NCBI RefSeq assembly: GCF_042186555.1
Contig: NC_133333.1
Span: 219,792,757 to 219,856,756 of the forward strand
Source: Aquarana catesbeiana
Lineage: Eukaryota; Chordata; Amphibia; Anura; Ranidae
Reading direction: 5' to 3'
Length of the DNA: 64,000 bases
The translations under genes and the position numbers were made by a program. Below, piece by piece: positions 41,923-54,015 of this stretch (its first letter is position 1; every line of letters starts with the position of its first letter). The notes below the pieces were generated by a model that saw only the letters and a list, made by a program, of their open reading frames with translations, was not told the DNA's origin and did no database searches.

Positions 41923-42370
41923 GCTCTAATGCAAGCAGTGGGCTGGCTCTTGGGAGCAGTTATGCAAATATCAAAAAGCCTTAATGGGTGCAAATCAGTG
42001 TGGAGGAGTGGGTGTTCCTAGGCAAGCTGTAATTGCATGCAGACCACCCTAGGTTACACCCATATGTGATGTTGAGCCTCTATGATTGAACAAATTGAAA
42101 TCAAATTAATGAAAGGGCGATCCAGGGACAGTCAGACTGGGGAAAAAAGGACTAGATGAAGCTGTCTGTCCTCCAGTAAAGCTCTATCTTGCTGCAGTTT
42201 CTAATGCACACTGTGAGATGCGCACAGTATGCAGTGAAATCAGTCAGTATTTCCAGTACAGGAGAGGAGCCTGTACAACTGTGCAAGACAGAAGGAAAAG
42301 CTGGAGGTCAGATTTAATAATATTAAAGCAGAACTCCAAGCAGAAATAATTCAGTTCAGCTGTGAATTTG
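41923..42370. other. unassigned spacer
   Basis: TAAAGCAGAACTCCAAGC near 42327 resembles a frog MITE end. Otherwise nothing is recognised. Confidence 0.4.
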
Positions 42371-42374
42371 TTAA

Positions 42375-43334
42375 CCGCTTCCCGACCGCTGCGCGACGAT
42401 ATACGTCGGCAGAATGGCACGGGTGAGCAAAAGAGCGTACAGGTACATCCCCTTTAAGAAGCAGCACTGCGGGCTCGCATGCTGCCGCGTTCTCCGTGAC
42501 TCGATGTCCGCCGGGTGCCCACAATCGTGTCACAGAAAGGTAGAACAGGGAGATGCCTTTGTAAACAAAGCATTTCCCCGTTCTGGCTTGTGTCATGGCA
42601 GAGATCACTGCTCTCTGTCAGCGAAGCAGTGATCGCTGTCATGTGTTGTTGACCCCCCACAGTTAGAATCACTCCCTAGGACACACTTAACCCCTTCATC
42701 GCCCCCCTAGTGTTAACCCCTTCACAGCCAGTGTCATTTACACTGTAATCAGTGCATTTTTATATCACGGATCACTGTATAAATGACAATGGTCCCAAAA
42801 TAGTGTCAAAAGTGTCCGATGTGTCCGCCATAATGCCGCAGTCATGATAAAAATCGCAGATCGCCGCCATTACTAATAAAAAAAATAAATTAATAATAAA
42901 AATGCCATAAATCTATCCCCTATTTTGTAGACGCTATAAATTTTGAGCAAACCAATCAATATACGCTTATTGCGATTTTTTTTTTTTTTTTACCAAAAAT
43001 ATGTAGAAGAATACATATCGGCCTAAACTGAGGGGAAAAAAATGTCTTTTTATATATTTTTGGGGGGATATTAATTATAGAGGAAAGTAAAACAATATTG
43101 CTTTTTTTTTTCAAAATTGTCGCTCCTTTTTTGTTTATAGAGCAAAAAATAAAAACCGCAGAAGCGATCAAATACCACCAAAAGAAAGCTCTGTTTGTTG
43201 GGGAAAAAAGGAGGTCAATTTTGTTTGGGTGCAATATCACAAGACCGTGTAATTGTCAGTTAAAGCGACGCAGTGCCGAATCGCAAAAAGTGCTCTGGTC
43301 AGGAAGGGGGTAAATCCTTCTGGGGTTTATGTGG
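42375..43334. mobile_element. piggyBac-like element, 0.96-kb derivative
   Basis: TTAA at 42371-42374 and 43335-43338 bounds ends CCGCTTCCCGACCGCTG and GGGGTTTATGTGG. It has the same orientation as the element at 1393 and shares its first ~60 bases (GATATACGTCGGCAGAATGG) and its last ~300. There is no transposase. Confidence 0.85.
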
Positions 43335-43642
43335 TTAAAGAGTATTGAATGCAATTTAAAGAGGAGCTGCAGTCTGCTCACATAATTTGTAATAAAATCA
43401 TCTTTGCCATTCTGAAGCTTCCCTCCAAACGCTTTGCATATTATCTTATATACACTGTGATTCTGTACTTGCCCAATATGCTGCAGAAATCTCCGTCCTC
43501 TGAGTCTGGCTTCAACAATTCTAACTGTGGGCAACTGAAGCTGCTGCCTGTTCACTTCCTGGATTTACACAGACACACAACTCCAGCTCTGCAGCTCTCA
43601 TTGGCCCTCTTATGACTCTTCCCCCCTTCCTTTCCTGGCAAA

Positions 43643-43696
43643 CTCTCTCTCTCTCTCTCTCAGGGACAGTCCCTCCAAATCAGGGACAGTTGGGAG

Positions 43697-43755
<59 letters not shown>
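43643..43755. repeat. (CT)n and (GA)n microsatellites around a hAT MITE fragment
   Basis: (CT)n at 43643-43660 is followed by AGGGACAGTCCCTCCAAATC, AGGGACAGTTGGGAGCTATG, then (AG)n to 43755. The centre is one end of the CATACCTCCC MITE, reversed. The two microsatellites are complementary, so the whole block can form a hairpin. Confidence 0.85.
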
Positions 43756-43758
<3 letters not shown>

Positions 43759-44960
43759 ATGATGTCATAAGCCTAGGATTTTTATCAGCCAAGAAACAGG
43801 AAGTGGGCTGTATAAGGTATTTGCTGGCAGAAAAAAAATGTTTTACTATCCAAAGTTAAAACAATAAGGGCAGAAGATTTAATAGATGGAAAGATGAAAA
43901 AATGACTGAAGTTCCCCTTTAAATACTGCGGTATAATTGCTTGCAGTGATAAATGCAGAAAATCCCCACACACAAGGATGCAGGAGGTGTGTCAAGGTAT
44001 CAGCATCATAACATGTTTAGGGCACTGGGGGCTAAATGGGGAGGTGTTTATATGTTAGGGTGGGAGGGGTTACTTTTCAGCACTGGAGGCTGAAGGGGGG
44101 GGGGGGGGTGTACTTGGGGTCTCGAAGGAGAAGTTTGGGAGGATGTAAGGATGGGAGGTGGGTTGTTTTAACAAGTAGGAGAGGCGGAACGGCCTCAACC
44201 AGTGTGATGTTGATTTGGAGTCCAATGAGCAGGTTGAAATTTGAAGAAATCACATTGTGCTGCCCTAGTGAATAGTCACCTCCTGGCTATACATTGTGGC
44301 AGAGGTGAGGGAGTCACAGGATTGGCTGAACAGAATTACTAATATTTTTTGCCAGTTAGAACAGCCGATGTAAAAGTGGCTGTAAAAAAAAAGCCTTTTT
44401 ATCAGTGAATGAAATGTGAATGAAAACACGATCTATGAATGGAGGGGGCAGCCCTTTTAATTACCCTCCTCCATTCATAGATCCTGTTTCATTCATAGAA
44501 GTTGAAGTATCGGGGGAGTTCTGGCCATAGTATTGCAATGATGTCACCAGCACCCCTGCACCTTTAAGTGCAGTGATGCAGAGAAATTCCCGGCCGCATC
44601 TTCTGATTGGGTCGGTGTCCTGCTATCATGTGACAGCTTCCTGCAGGTTCAGCTTGAAACTTAGCGTATTACGAATGCTGAGCTACTTTTCAGCAGCACA
44701 GGCCAACAATCAAGTGAAAGGAGAGATGTAAAGAGCCTGCTGACTCCCCTCAACACCCCTCTTTGCGGGTTGGCAGCCCATTCATTTCAATGGGCTGCCC
44801 TACCCACAGAAACACAGGGAAAAAGTCTCTGATTCTTTTTTTAAAATCACACTGCACCAAGTTTCATGGTGCCACAGCACCATGCGATTTGGCACATGCA
44901 AAATCATGGCACGGGGTGCCATTGAGGGTTAGACCTGCTCACATCCACTCTTTGCACACT
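43756..44960. other. mostly unassigned, one small inverted repeat
   Basis: GATCTATGAATGGAGGGG at 44430 is inverted at 44468 (CCTCCATTCATAGATC), ends of a short MITE-like hairpin. 44030-44120 is G-rich. There is no gene. Confidence 0.45.
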
Positions 44961-45210
44961 AAGACCTCATTCACATGGGTATAGCTCTCTGTATACCTGT
45001 GCGAAGGGCTATCTTTGTCCGCACAGGATGCACCGGTGTTCCATGCATCCCCATGTAGGCAGGGACGCAGCGGTTACCCAGACACCGGTCCCAATTTGAC
45101 GGCAGCATGGATGCCAGGGCACGTCCTCAAATGTAGACAGTGTGTGTTCGGGGACACTCACCCCCATGGTTATCAAACTGGGACCAGCAGCTGTGCCCAT
45201 GCAGCCAGTG
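44961..45210. mobile_element. Harbinger-like MITE, left part only
   Basis: TAAGACCTCATTCACATGGG resembles the left ends at 9861 and 28880 (GGCCCC(A/T)TTCACAT). CAGTGCCACCTTAATAG at 45209 may be a hAT-type end that cuts it off. The right end is not found. Confidence 0.45.
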
Positions 45211-45660
45211 CCACCTTAATAGTATCATGGGCCCTTGGGCAAAGTAATGCACAGGGGCCCCTACCAGGGAGATAGTGACCTGTGGCGCATGTAGCATTCC
45301 ACAGCAAACAATGGCATGGTTAATCAATGCTACAAATTGGCAATTGCTTTTTATTCTAATTTAAAATTCGTGTCTATTTTTTTACAATTGTTAAACTTAT
45401 TATTTTTACAAATGTTTTAAATATTATTTGGATTTTTGCTGTTGGGGGGTCTCTGGTGAGATATCAGGGGGCTAAACAGACCCATGAAGTCTCATTTTTG
45501 AGACAGAGAAAGAGACTGAGAAAACACATTACCCAGTTTCTTTCTGCAGCCTTAACTCTGCACTGTTAATGAATGAACAGGAGCTAAAGGCTCCTGTGCA
45601 TTCATCAACTGAAGCATGGTAAACACAGTTTACCATGCTTCAGTTATGAATGAACACAGT
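45211..45660. other. unassigned, possible hAT left end
   Basis: CAGTGCCACCTTAATAGTAT then CATGGGCCCTTGGGC at 45208 resembles a hAT-type end. No matching right end is found. TACCATGCTTCAGTT near 45630 is part of a short inverted pair. Confidence 0.4.
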
Positions 45661-46818
45661 GGGGTTTATTTACTAAATAAATAAGCTAGAAAGGGCCAAA
45701 TTTGTCACAATTCTGCAGAGAAACCAATCAGCTTCCAGGTTTTATAGCTAAAGCTTAATTAACTGCTTCAGCCCTGGAAGATTTTACCCCCTTCCTGACC
45801 AGAGCACTTTTTGCGATTCCGCACTGCGCCGATTTAACTGACAATTGCGCGGTCCTGCGACGTTGCACCCAAACAAAATTGACGTCCTTTTTTTCCCACA
45901 AATAGAGCTTTCCTTTGGTGGCATTTGATCACCTCTGTGGTTTTTATTTTTTGCGCTATAAACAAAAAAGAGCGACAATTTTGAAAAAAACGCAATTTAA
46001 AAATTTTTTTGCTATAATAAATATCAACAATTTGTTCCCCAGTTTAGGACGATATGTATTCTACATATTTTTTGTAAAAAAAAATTGCAATAAACGTATA
46101 TTGATTGGTTTGCGCAAAAGTTATAGTGTCTACAAAATAGGGGATAGTTTTATGGCATTTTTATTATTCATTTTTTTTTTTACTAGTAATGGTGGAGATC
46201 TGCGCATTTTATCGGGACTGCGACATTATGGCAGACGCGTTGGACAATTTTGACACATTTTTGAGACCATTGGCATTTTTACAGCGATCAGTGCAATAAA
46301 AATGCATTGATTACTGTAAAAATGTCACTGGCAGTGAAGGGGTTAACCACTAGGGGCCGATCAAGGGGTTATTGTGTTGCCTATTGTGTGTTCTAACTGA
46401 AGGGGGGAGGGGACTGTGCAGGGGAGATGACAGATCGCTGTTCATACTCTGTATGAACAGACGATCTGTCTGTTCTCCCCTCAGAGAACCAGAAACTGTG
46501 TGTTTACACACATAGATCCTGGTTCTTGGTGTGTGATCGCGGGAGCCCGGCGGTGATCGTGACCGCCCGGCGGTGATCGCGACCGCTGGGCACTCGCATT
46601 GGCTCCGTGGGCGAGCAGGGGGCGTGCACGTGCCCCCTAGTGCCCGAATATGTTACCAAAGTAACATGACGGCGATTCGCGCAGCCGAGCCATGTTGCCG
46701 CAGTGCAACTGCGGCAGCTGGTCGGCAAGCGGTTAAGCAAGCTGTGGTTAGAAGCTGATTGGTTTCTCTGCAGAATTGTGACTAATTTTGCCCCCTCTAG
46801 CTTTAGTAAATAAACCCC
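45661..46818. mobile_element. MITE with GGGGTTTATTTACTAAA ends, interrupted by a piggyBac-like element
   Basis: The left end GGGGTTTATTTACTAAAT is mirrored by TTTAGTAAATAAACCCC at 46802-46818. The inner parts also pair (AATTCTGCAGAGAAACCAAT and ATTGGTTTCTCTGCAGAATT). Removing the insertion leaves ~185 bases, a near-complete fold-back. Confidence 0.85.
45763..46732. mobile_element. piggyBac-like element, 0.97-kb derivative
   Basis: TTAA at 45759-45762 and 46733-46736 flanks ends CTGCTTCAGCCCTGG and GGTCGGCAAGCGG. It is reversed relative to the element at 1393. Both of its ends correspond to that element's ends, with the internal 4 kb missing. Confidence 0.9.
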
Positions 46819-48048
46819 AGTGAGTGATCAGTACCGATAACTCATTGTGCTCATTTAGAAATGGAAGGGGCTGGTAAATATGTAATTTACCGGCCCCTTC
46901 CCACACTCTCCATCCTGAAGATCCTCCTGTTTGCCTGCAGCTGGTGCCAGTGGGAGAGGAAAGGAGAGAAGCCGGAAGGGCTGGGGAGTGGGGCACACAG
47001 GAGGGCTAGGCAGCAGGGGGAGAATCCGATAGTGGGCAGGAGGGGGTGATCAGTGTAGTAACAGGGGGAAATAGCTGAATTGATCTTTTGTGGCTCACCC
47101 TACATCAGCTGAAAGTCACCGGGAGGGAGGAGGAGATGCCGGCTTTCAGCTTCTGCAGTGAGAGCCACAAAAGATTGGCTCCTGATCACCTGCTCTGTCC
47201 ACATGCGATTCCCCCTGTTGAGGAGCAGAGACTGCAGGGGTTCCCCATGCAACTGGGAGTAATAAGATAAGCCCTGCATGCAGCTGCTGCATCCCAATAG
47301 ACATAAATGAGACTGACTGCACATGCATGCATGAAACGCCTGTGCAGACAAAGATGGCCCATGGCATGGGTATATGCATACATACATTGTGTGAAAGAAG
47401 CCACAATGTGACTTGACACAACAAAATCTTCAATAATTTTTCGAGCTTTGCTTTCCACAATGATGTCACAGTTCCGGTGCGTTCCCACTGTGATCAGCTG
47501 CTGAATATGTTGGCGCTATACTAATTAACAGCAATCATAAAACTCTTCCGCATCATCCGCTCCCCCCGTCTGGAGGGAAGTCATTTATTCCGGCTCTAGG
47601 GGAGTTTATTACTCAAGAAGTCACTTTGTCAGAGATGGATGGCTTCAGAGGTGAGAACAGCCTGCAGCCGCTGACTTATCAATAAAATATTTTCTCTCCT
47701 ATGAATATTACACAATTTATTTTCACTTTTCTGTCTATATTTGTAATTGCATCACTGACCCTGCGGAACCCCCCTCCCTGCGATTCCCCCCCCGTCGCAT
47801 TTCTCAGGTCTCTTCGCTCTGAAGGGCTGTTTAATTGCCTTTTGCAGTTGCGTGTTACTATGTGAGTTACATAAGAGGGAGATTTACAGTCTCACCCAGC
47901 CAGGTGACACACGTCTTCATTAGAACAGAATAGATTTGCTGCGCTGTGTGATGGGATCAAATTCCTTGCAGTTCTGCAGCCGGTGCATTTATAAAAGAAA
48001 AAGAAACAGGATTAAAGAGAACCGGTCATGAATTAAACCAAATAATGT
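46819..48048. other. mostly unassigned; one retroposon tail
   Basis: GAATATGTTGGCGCTATACT at 47503 is the conserved 3' end of L2/V-SINE-like retroposons. The inverted pair ATGGAAGGGGCTGGTAAATA/TTTACCGGCCCCTTCC lies at 46861-46900. 47520-48000 appears single-copy. No exon is supported. Confidence 0.45.
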
Positions 48049-48994
48049 TTAACCACTTGCCCTCTGAAAGATTTACCCATCTTCATGACTAGGCCATTTT
48101 TTTGCGATACCGCACTGCGTTATTTTAACTGACATTTGCGCGGTCGTGCGACACTGTACCCAAATAAAATTGATGTCCTTTTTTTCCCACAAATAGAGCT
48201 TTCTTTTGGTGGTATTTGATCACCTCTGCGGTTTTTATTTTTTGCACTAATAAACAAAAAAAGAGCAACAGTTTTGAAAAAAAAAACAATATTTTTCACT
48301 TTCTAAAAAACAATTGAAAAAATCTAATTTCTTCATCAATTTAGACCAATATGTCTTCTGCTACATATTTTTGGTAATAAAAAAAAGCCCAATAAGCGTA
48401 TATATATTGATTGATTTGCGCAAAAGTTATAGCGTCTACAAACTATGGGATATATGTTTTTTTTTTACTAGTAATAGCAAGACTGAGATATTGTGGCAGA
48501 CAAATAGGTTACTAACTGACACTTTTTGGGGACAAGTGACACTAATACAGTGATCAGTGCTAACAATACGCACTGTCACTGTACTAATGACACTGGCTCG
48601 GAAGGAGTTAAAGTGATTGTAAAGTATAGTAATTTTTTTTTTTTTTATAAATAACAAACATGTTATACCTGCCCTGTGCAGTTGGTTTTGCATAGAGCAA
48701 CCTGGATCCTCCTCTTCTCGGGTCCCTCTTCACTGCTCCTGTCGAGTGCCCCCACAGCAAGCAGCTTACAATAGGGGCTCCGGAGCCGAGCTGCAGCTCC
48801 GTCTGTCCATTTAGACACGGAGCTGCTGTTCGGCACCAGCCCCTCATTCCTGATGGGCAAACTGACTTTGAGTGATAGCCGTAGGAGCCAATGGCACCAC
48901 TGCTGTGTCTCAGCCAATCAGGAGGGAGAGTCCTGGACAGAGAGGGGGTTCAGGTAGGTATTAGGGGTTGCTGGGGAAGCTGCTACACACAGAA

Positions 48995-50661
48995 CAGTGG
49001 CGGCCCGTCCGAGCGCCGCCCCCCCCCCCCCCCCCCCGGCAGTCAAAAAGTAATAATTTTTTTTAAACATGGCCCTTTAAAAAAAACAAGAAAAAAAAAG
49101 TCCTTAAGTGCACTGTGTTCGGGCAGCAGATACATGGCACTGCAGTCACGAGATTGCAGATACGATGCTTCATTGGAGGAGTTTGGACCTGCTTTGCGGC
49201 GCAATCCATCGCGCCAAGCAGCATCCGCCCAGCGCCTGGCCGGGTGCCTTGTTCTCAGTGTGAGAACAAAGTCACATCCGGCGGGCTACAAAAAGATGGC
49301 CGCCGTGAGGACTAATCCCCTTGTGTTCAGTGGAGAGGGGAGGCCCCTCCACTCTTCACTGAACACACAGAGAAAGCCAGGAACTAGCTGGGGGGTGTCA
49401 CAGATGAGGCTTGAAGGAGGGCTGTGCTGCCGGGGACACAGATGTGAGGAGGACCCTGCTGCTCCGCTGATGGGGACATAGATGTAAGGAGGGGCCCCGC
49501 TAGGGACAGAGATGTGAGGAGGACTTTTCTGCTCCGCTGGGGACACAGATGTAAGGAGGGGCTCTGTCGGGGACACAGATGTAAGGAGGGGCTGCGCTGG
49601 GGACACAGATGTAAGGAGGGGCTCCGCTGATGGGGACACAGATGTAAGGAGGGGCTCCACTGTGGACACAAATGTGAGGAGGACCTTGCTGCTCAGCTGG
49701 GGACACAGATGTAAGGAGGGGCTCCACTGTAAACACATGTAAGGAGGGGCTCCACTGGGAACACATGTAAGGAGGGGCTCCACTGGGGACACAGATGTAA
49801 AAAGGGGCTCCACTGGGGACACAAATGTAAGGAGGGGCTCCACTGGGGACACAGCTGTATGGCTGTATGGAGGGGCTCCGCTGGGAACACAGATTTAAGG
49901 AGGGACTTCGCTGACGGGGACACAGATATAAGGAGGGACTCCACTGATGGGGACACAGATATAAGGAGGGACTCCGCTGGGGGCACCTGATGAAGGGAGG
50001 GACTCTGCTGGGGGCACCTGATGTAAGGAGGGACTCCGCTGGGGGCACCTGATGTAAGGAGGGGCTCCGCTGGGGGCACCTGATGCAAGGAGGGACTCCA
50101 CTGGGGGCACCTGATGTAAGAACGGACTCCGCTGGGGGCACCTGAAGTAAGGACGGACTCCGCTGGGGGAACCCGATGTAAGGACGTACTCCGCTGGGGG
50201 CACCTGATGTGAGGAGGGACACCGCTGGGGACATCTGATAGGCGACCTGGCAATTGATACGCTCAGGGCTCTCACTGATTCTGGATTATGGTGAGTTGAA
50301 TGATTTCATTTTTTATTACGATGTAATAATAGAAATAATGCGCTTCAATCATCCTGACACCATAACAACCATGGTGCCGGGATGATTGAAATGCTAACAC
50401 CAGGTGTTTGGAGTAAATTTATCTGCTGATTGTTAAACTTTCTAGAATACACATATTTCTATTGTTGTGTAGGATCTGGGCCTCCTGTCCCTCTCTCCCT
50501 CCCTCCATCCCTCGTTTATCTCAGACGCTAACCACACCACCTTAGAGCCACGCCCACTATTTCGCTGAAACCAAGCCCATTTTCACCAAGTGGGAGGGGT
50601 CAAAAAGGAAGGGCAGGGTCTGGCGCTCCCCCCCATCCTAAAACTTCACCACTAGCCACTG
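48995..50661. mobile_element. hAT-like element carrying a minisatellite
   Basis: Starts CAGTGGCGGCCCGTCC and ends CACCACTAGCCACTG. ACACAGAA at 48987-48994 and 50662-50669 is a perfect 8-bp duplication. The left end equals that of the 34828 element. An 800-bp minisatellite fills the middle. TCATCCTGACACCATAACAA and its inverse at 50350-50385 form a short hairpin. Confidence 0.9.
49432..50240. repeat. minisatellite, 30-31-bp unit in two blocks
   Basis: The first block (to ~49975) has a 30-bp unit GGGGACACAGATGTAAGGAG plus GGGCTCCGCT. The second block has a 31-bp unit GGGGGCACCTGATGTAAGGA plus GGGACTCCGCT. There is a sharp switch between them. Stop-free minus-strand frames here are not genes. 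Confidence 0.95.
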
Positions 50662-51005
50662 ACACAGAATGATTTTTATCTTAATGCATAGAATGCATTA
50701 AGCTAAAAAACCTTCTGCCTTTACAACTCCTTTAACATCAGGGGCGATCAAAGGGTTAATTGTGTCCTTAGCTGGTGTTTTCTTACTGTGGGAGAGGTGC
50801 TTGTACTAGGAGAAGGCATGAATTGGTGCCCCCGCTTTGCAGAGACAGAGAATCCATGCCTTCCGTACTGACAGAACGGCGATCTGCCTTGCCGTACTCC
50901 CTCTGTACTGAAGGATCAGCGAGTGCCAGCAGACATCGAGTCCAGGGTACCCATGGATCAGCTCTCGCTGTGTATATCTACGGCGAGCGGTCTGCAAGAG
51001 GTTAA

Positions 51006-52136
51006 AGGCTAAGTCCACCTTTCTGATCATGTTTCATGGTACACTCATATTTAGGGTGTAACATTAAACATGGTCACATTCCACAGCCCTGGACCTTCAA
51101 ACCACCCCTTATTATCCGAATTGCAATTTCCCCCCATAACATCTTAAATTTTGTTTTAATTCAGCACGACTGTGTGTGGTTCTCCTCACACAGCCACGTC
51201 ATCTATTCACAGATCTATTCACACGGATCTGTAAATAAAAGTCCACAAGGGATTCATTATTCTCAATAGAGAACAAGTGCAGTGACCTCACCACACTCAT
51301 AGACCAATGATTACTTCCTCCAATATCAGTGCATGCCCGTTTGTGAACTAACCCAAATAATGTATGTTCTAGCAAAGGACCTTCAATCACTTTGTCACTA
51401 CGGTGAATACCAAGGGAGAAACATTGATCCTGCCCGATCCCGGGTATTACTGGTGACTGTCCCAATGATACTTATCTCACCTCTCTTGTGGATTACAAAT
51501 GTGCACTTCTGAAGTTAAAGGACACTTTGCTGAAGCCACTACATTCCTATGCACAGAGTTCTTTATTAACTTTGAACATTTCAGAAAACTGTACTGCCAG
51601 GACCGTGTTGGACTGTAGATACACAGAGAGTCCATCTGAGCCATGTTGGCTAAAAGTAGGAGTTGTTGGGGTGATCCACCCTGAAGAGCGATCTGTGATT
51701 TTCAGCACGATGTTGTTTGTAACTAATCAAGGAAGTTTCTTGTCTTTGGCTGTCATGTGGACAGACTGAAGATACCTTTGCAAGATGACCTGTGTCCTGA
51801 AGTGTGGTCCCTTGCACCTTGGTCTGACTGCCGGAGATTGGGCCTATCCCGGGGCATCTGGTTGCTAGGCTGCCTGAGGGCCTATCCAGAAGCTAGAGAG
51901 CAGCCAGGGTTGGGATTGCAGCTTGCAGTCCAACCAGAAGTGACGGTTCTATTTAGTTAAACCTTCATTGGTGACAAACAGCACAAGCAATTATCCGCTA
52001 TAGGTGGAAAATTTTGCCAAACTTAACTTTACAATTAAATTGCCATTTTCACATTTGTCCAAATGAGATTCTGTTGCCTTTTGGTACTCTTTAAAGTCAA
52101 AATGTCACAGTGCTATTCTAAGGGTCATCATTAGTG
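51006..52136. other. unassigned, apparently single-copy
   Basis: No transposon ends or domains are seen. ATCTATTCACAGATCTATTC at 51200 is a short imperfect hairpin. Confidence 0.4.
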
Positions 52137-52139
52137 TTA

Positions 52140-52536
52140 TGCCGCGTACACACGAGCGGACTTTACGGCAGACTTAGTCCTGCGGACTTTTCAACGGACT
52201 TTACGGTGGACTTTACGAATGAACTGACTTGCCTACACACAATCAACCAAAGTCCGACGGATTCGTACGTGATGACGTACGACCGGACTAAAACAAGGAA
52301 GTTCATAGCCAGTAGCCAATAGCTGCCCTAGCGTCGGTTTTTGTCCTTCGGACTAGCATACAGACGAGCGGACTTTTCGACCGGACTCGAGTCCATCGGA
52401 AAGATTTAAAGCATGTTTCATTTCTAGGTCCGTCGAACTTTTGGAGAAAAAGGAGCCCACACACGATCGAATTGTCCGACGGACTCCGGTCCGCCGAACC
52501 AAGTATGCCGTAAAGTCCGGTCATGTGTACGCGGCA
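52140..52536. mobile_element. Harbinger-like MITE, copy D
   Basis: Starts TGCCGCGTACACACGAGCGG and ends ATGTGTACGCGGCA. The flanks are TTA (52137-52139) and TAA (52537-52539). The GGACTTTACGG/CCGTAAAGTCC motif is iterated. It follows the same subterminal plan as copy C but with different sequence. Confidence 0.9.
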
Positions 52537-52551
52537 TAAGGATTACTGTTA

Positions 52552-52973
52552 TGCCCCGTACACACGGTCGGATTTTCCGACGGAAAATTTTCGATGGGAG
52601 CTTGTTGTCGGAAATTCCGACCGTGTGTAGGCTCCATCGAACATTTTCCATCGGAATTTCCGAGTCACAAAATTTGAGATCTGGATCTCAAATTTTCCGA
52701 CAACAAAATCTGTTGTGGTAAATTCCGATCGTGTGTACTCAATTCCGACAAAAGTTACACGCATGCTAGGAATCAAGCAGAAGAGCCGCACTGGCTACTG
52801 AACTTCCTTTTTCTCGGCTCGTTGTATGTGTTGTACGTCACCGCGTTCTTGGCGTTCGGAATTTCCGACAAGATTTGTGTGACCGTGTGTATGCAAGACA
52901 AGTTTGAGCCAACATACGTCTGAAAAAATACATGGATTTTGTTGTCGGAATGTCCGATCGTGTGTACGGGGCA
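52552..52973. mobile_element. Harbinger-like MITE, copy E
   Basis: Starts TGCCCCGTACACACGGTCGG and ends GTGTACGGGGCA. The flanks are TTA (52549-52551) and TAA (52974-52976). It belongs to the subfamily of copies A and B. Only 15 bases separate it from copy D. Confidence 0.9.
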
Positions 52974-53339
52974 TAAGAGTCAGCATTTTTTGAACAGTTA
53001 TCCCTGAATCCCCAACTCCCAGAAACCAATTAAAGCCCATTATACCCTTAAAAATCCATGAAACTTGGTCCGAAATTTTGGTGAATGGAATATTCCCAAT
53101 ATCTCTACCAAAGCTATAATTATGAGTCGATGGTGAGTCTATGGATGGTTAGAAAAAAAAAAAAAGGGAAACTTATCACATTTCAATGGCCTGTGATGGG
53201 AACATTCCTGGTCTCCTCTGAGTGTGAACCTCGAAGCGCTCAGCACTGAGCATTTCCAGTTCACGGCTGTCAGAGCTTGTCTGAAAAGCCAGGTAAACAG
53301 CATATCAAGCACAGACCTGTGTTTGATCCACTAAAGTAG

Positions 53340-54015
53340 AGAGCAGGGTTGTCATTAGGGATCTGATAGACCTTTGATGTCTCCATAAAGATTACCTGTC
53401 ATCTGCTCACTGCTATCACATAGGGTTTGTTTTGTTTTGTTTTTTAACCCCCTTGTGATAGCAATAAAGTTAAATAAAAAAGAAAATAAAAGTGTTAAAA
53501 ATGTGAAATAGAATAAAAGAAAAAAAAATATAAAAAATGTTAAAAGCACTCCCATCACCCAGTGCACATGCATCCAAAAGCATGTAAACAATTGCACAAC
53601 AAATATTGGGTAACACTGCACACGCCAAAGTGAGAACTGTAATTCTAAATCCTTTATTTATGGTTAATTTTAAAATGATGATCTGTTAAAGCTGACGAAG
53701 CTTCACCTATGGATCAATTTGGGTACCATAATTTTTGCACAATTTCCTAGGCACACACTTTTTTGATGCTTGACATATTTGGTATTTATTTTAAGAAAAT
53801 AGTAAAAAAAATATAAAAGAGTAATTGTAAGAAAATATAGATGTGATAAACAGTCATATAAATATCATTGGACATTAAAAATTGTAACCACCATTTTTTT
53901 TTATTCTACATGGCCCCTGCGTTCAGAAAATATCCAATATTCTGAGAGTTTAAGTAATTTTACAACCTAATATGCAGATTTTAACATATGTTCAAAAAGT
54001 GAAAAAAAATGCTCC
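53340..54015. mobile_element. diverged piggyBac-like internal fragment
   Basis: CACTGCTATCACATAGGG, the A-rich tract, GTAAACAATTGCACAAC and TTTTGCACAATTTC occur in the same order as at 4270-4680 of the large element (CTATTGCTATCATAGGGG, GTAAACAGCAATTGCACC, GTGCGCAATTGTAAAGC). No ends are present. Confidence 0.55.

Larger units (their letters stand above)
48612..50731. mobile_element. TTAA MITE interrupted by a hAT-like element
   Basis: Ends AGTGATTGTAAAG and CTTTACAACTCCT are inverted between TTAA duplications. The TTAATGCATAGAATGCATTA hairpin near the right end identifies the family at 17608. A 1.67-kb hAT-like element occupies most of its length. Confidence 0.85.
48053..51001. mobile_element. 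piggyBac-like element split by a TTAA MITE
   Basis: TTAA at 48049-48052 and 51002-51005 flanks ends CCACTTGCCCTCTG and GGTCTGCAAGAGG. The left part (48053-48607) and right part (50736-51001) join at TTAA (48608-48611 and 50732-50735) exactly where the copy at 19036 reads GGAAGGGGTTAA. Its own length is ~820 bases. Confidence 0.8.

Noticed and set aside
49500..50275. Minus-strand open frames of up to 244 codons rich in Ser/Pro
   Set aside because: They are phases of the 30/31-bp minisatellite inside a hAT-like element.
53355..53621. Minus-strand hydrophobic 88-codon frame
   Set aside because: The Phe/Leu-rich sequence comes from A-rich tracts in a diverged piggyBac-like fragment.
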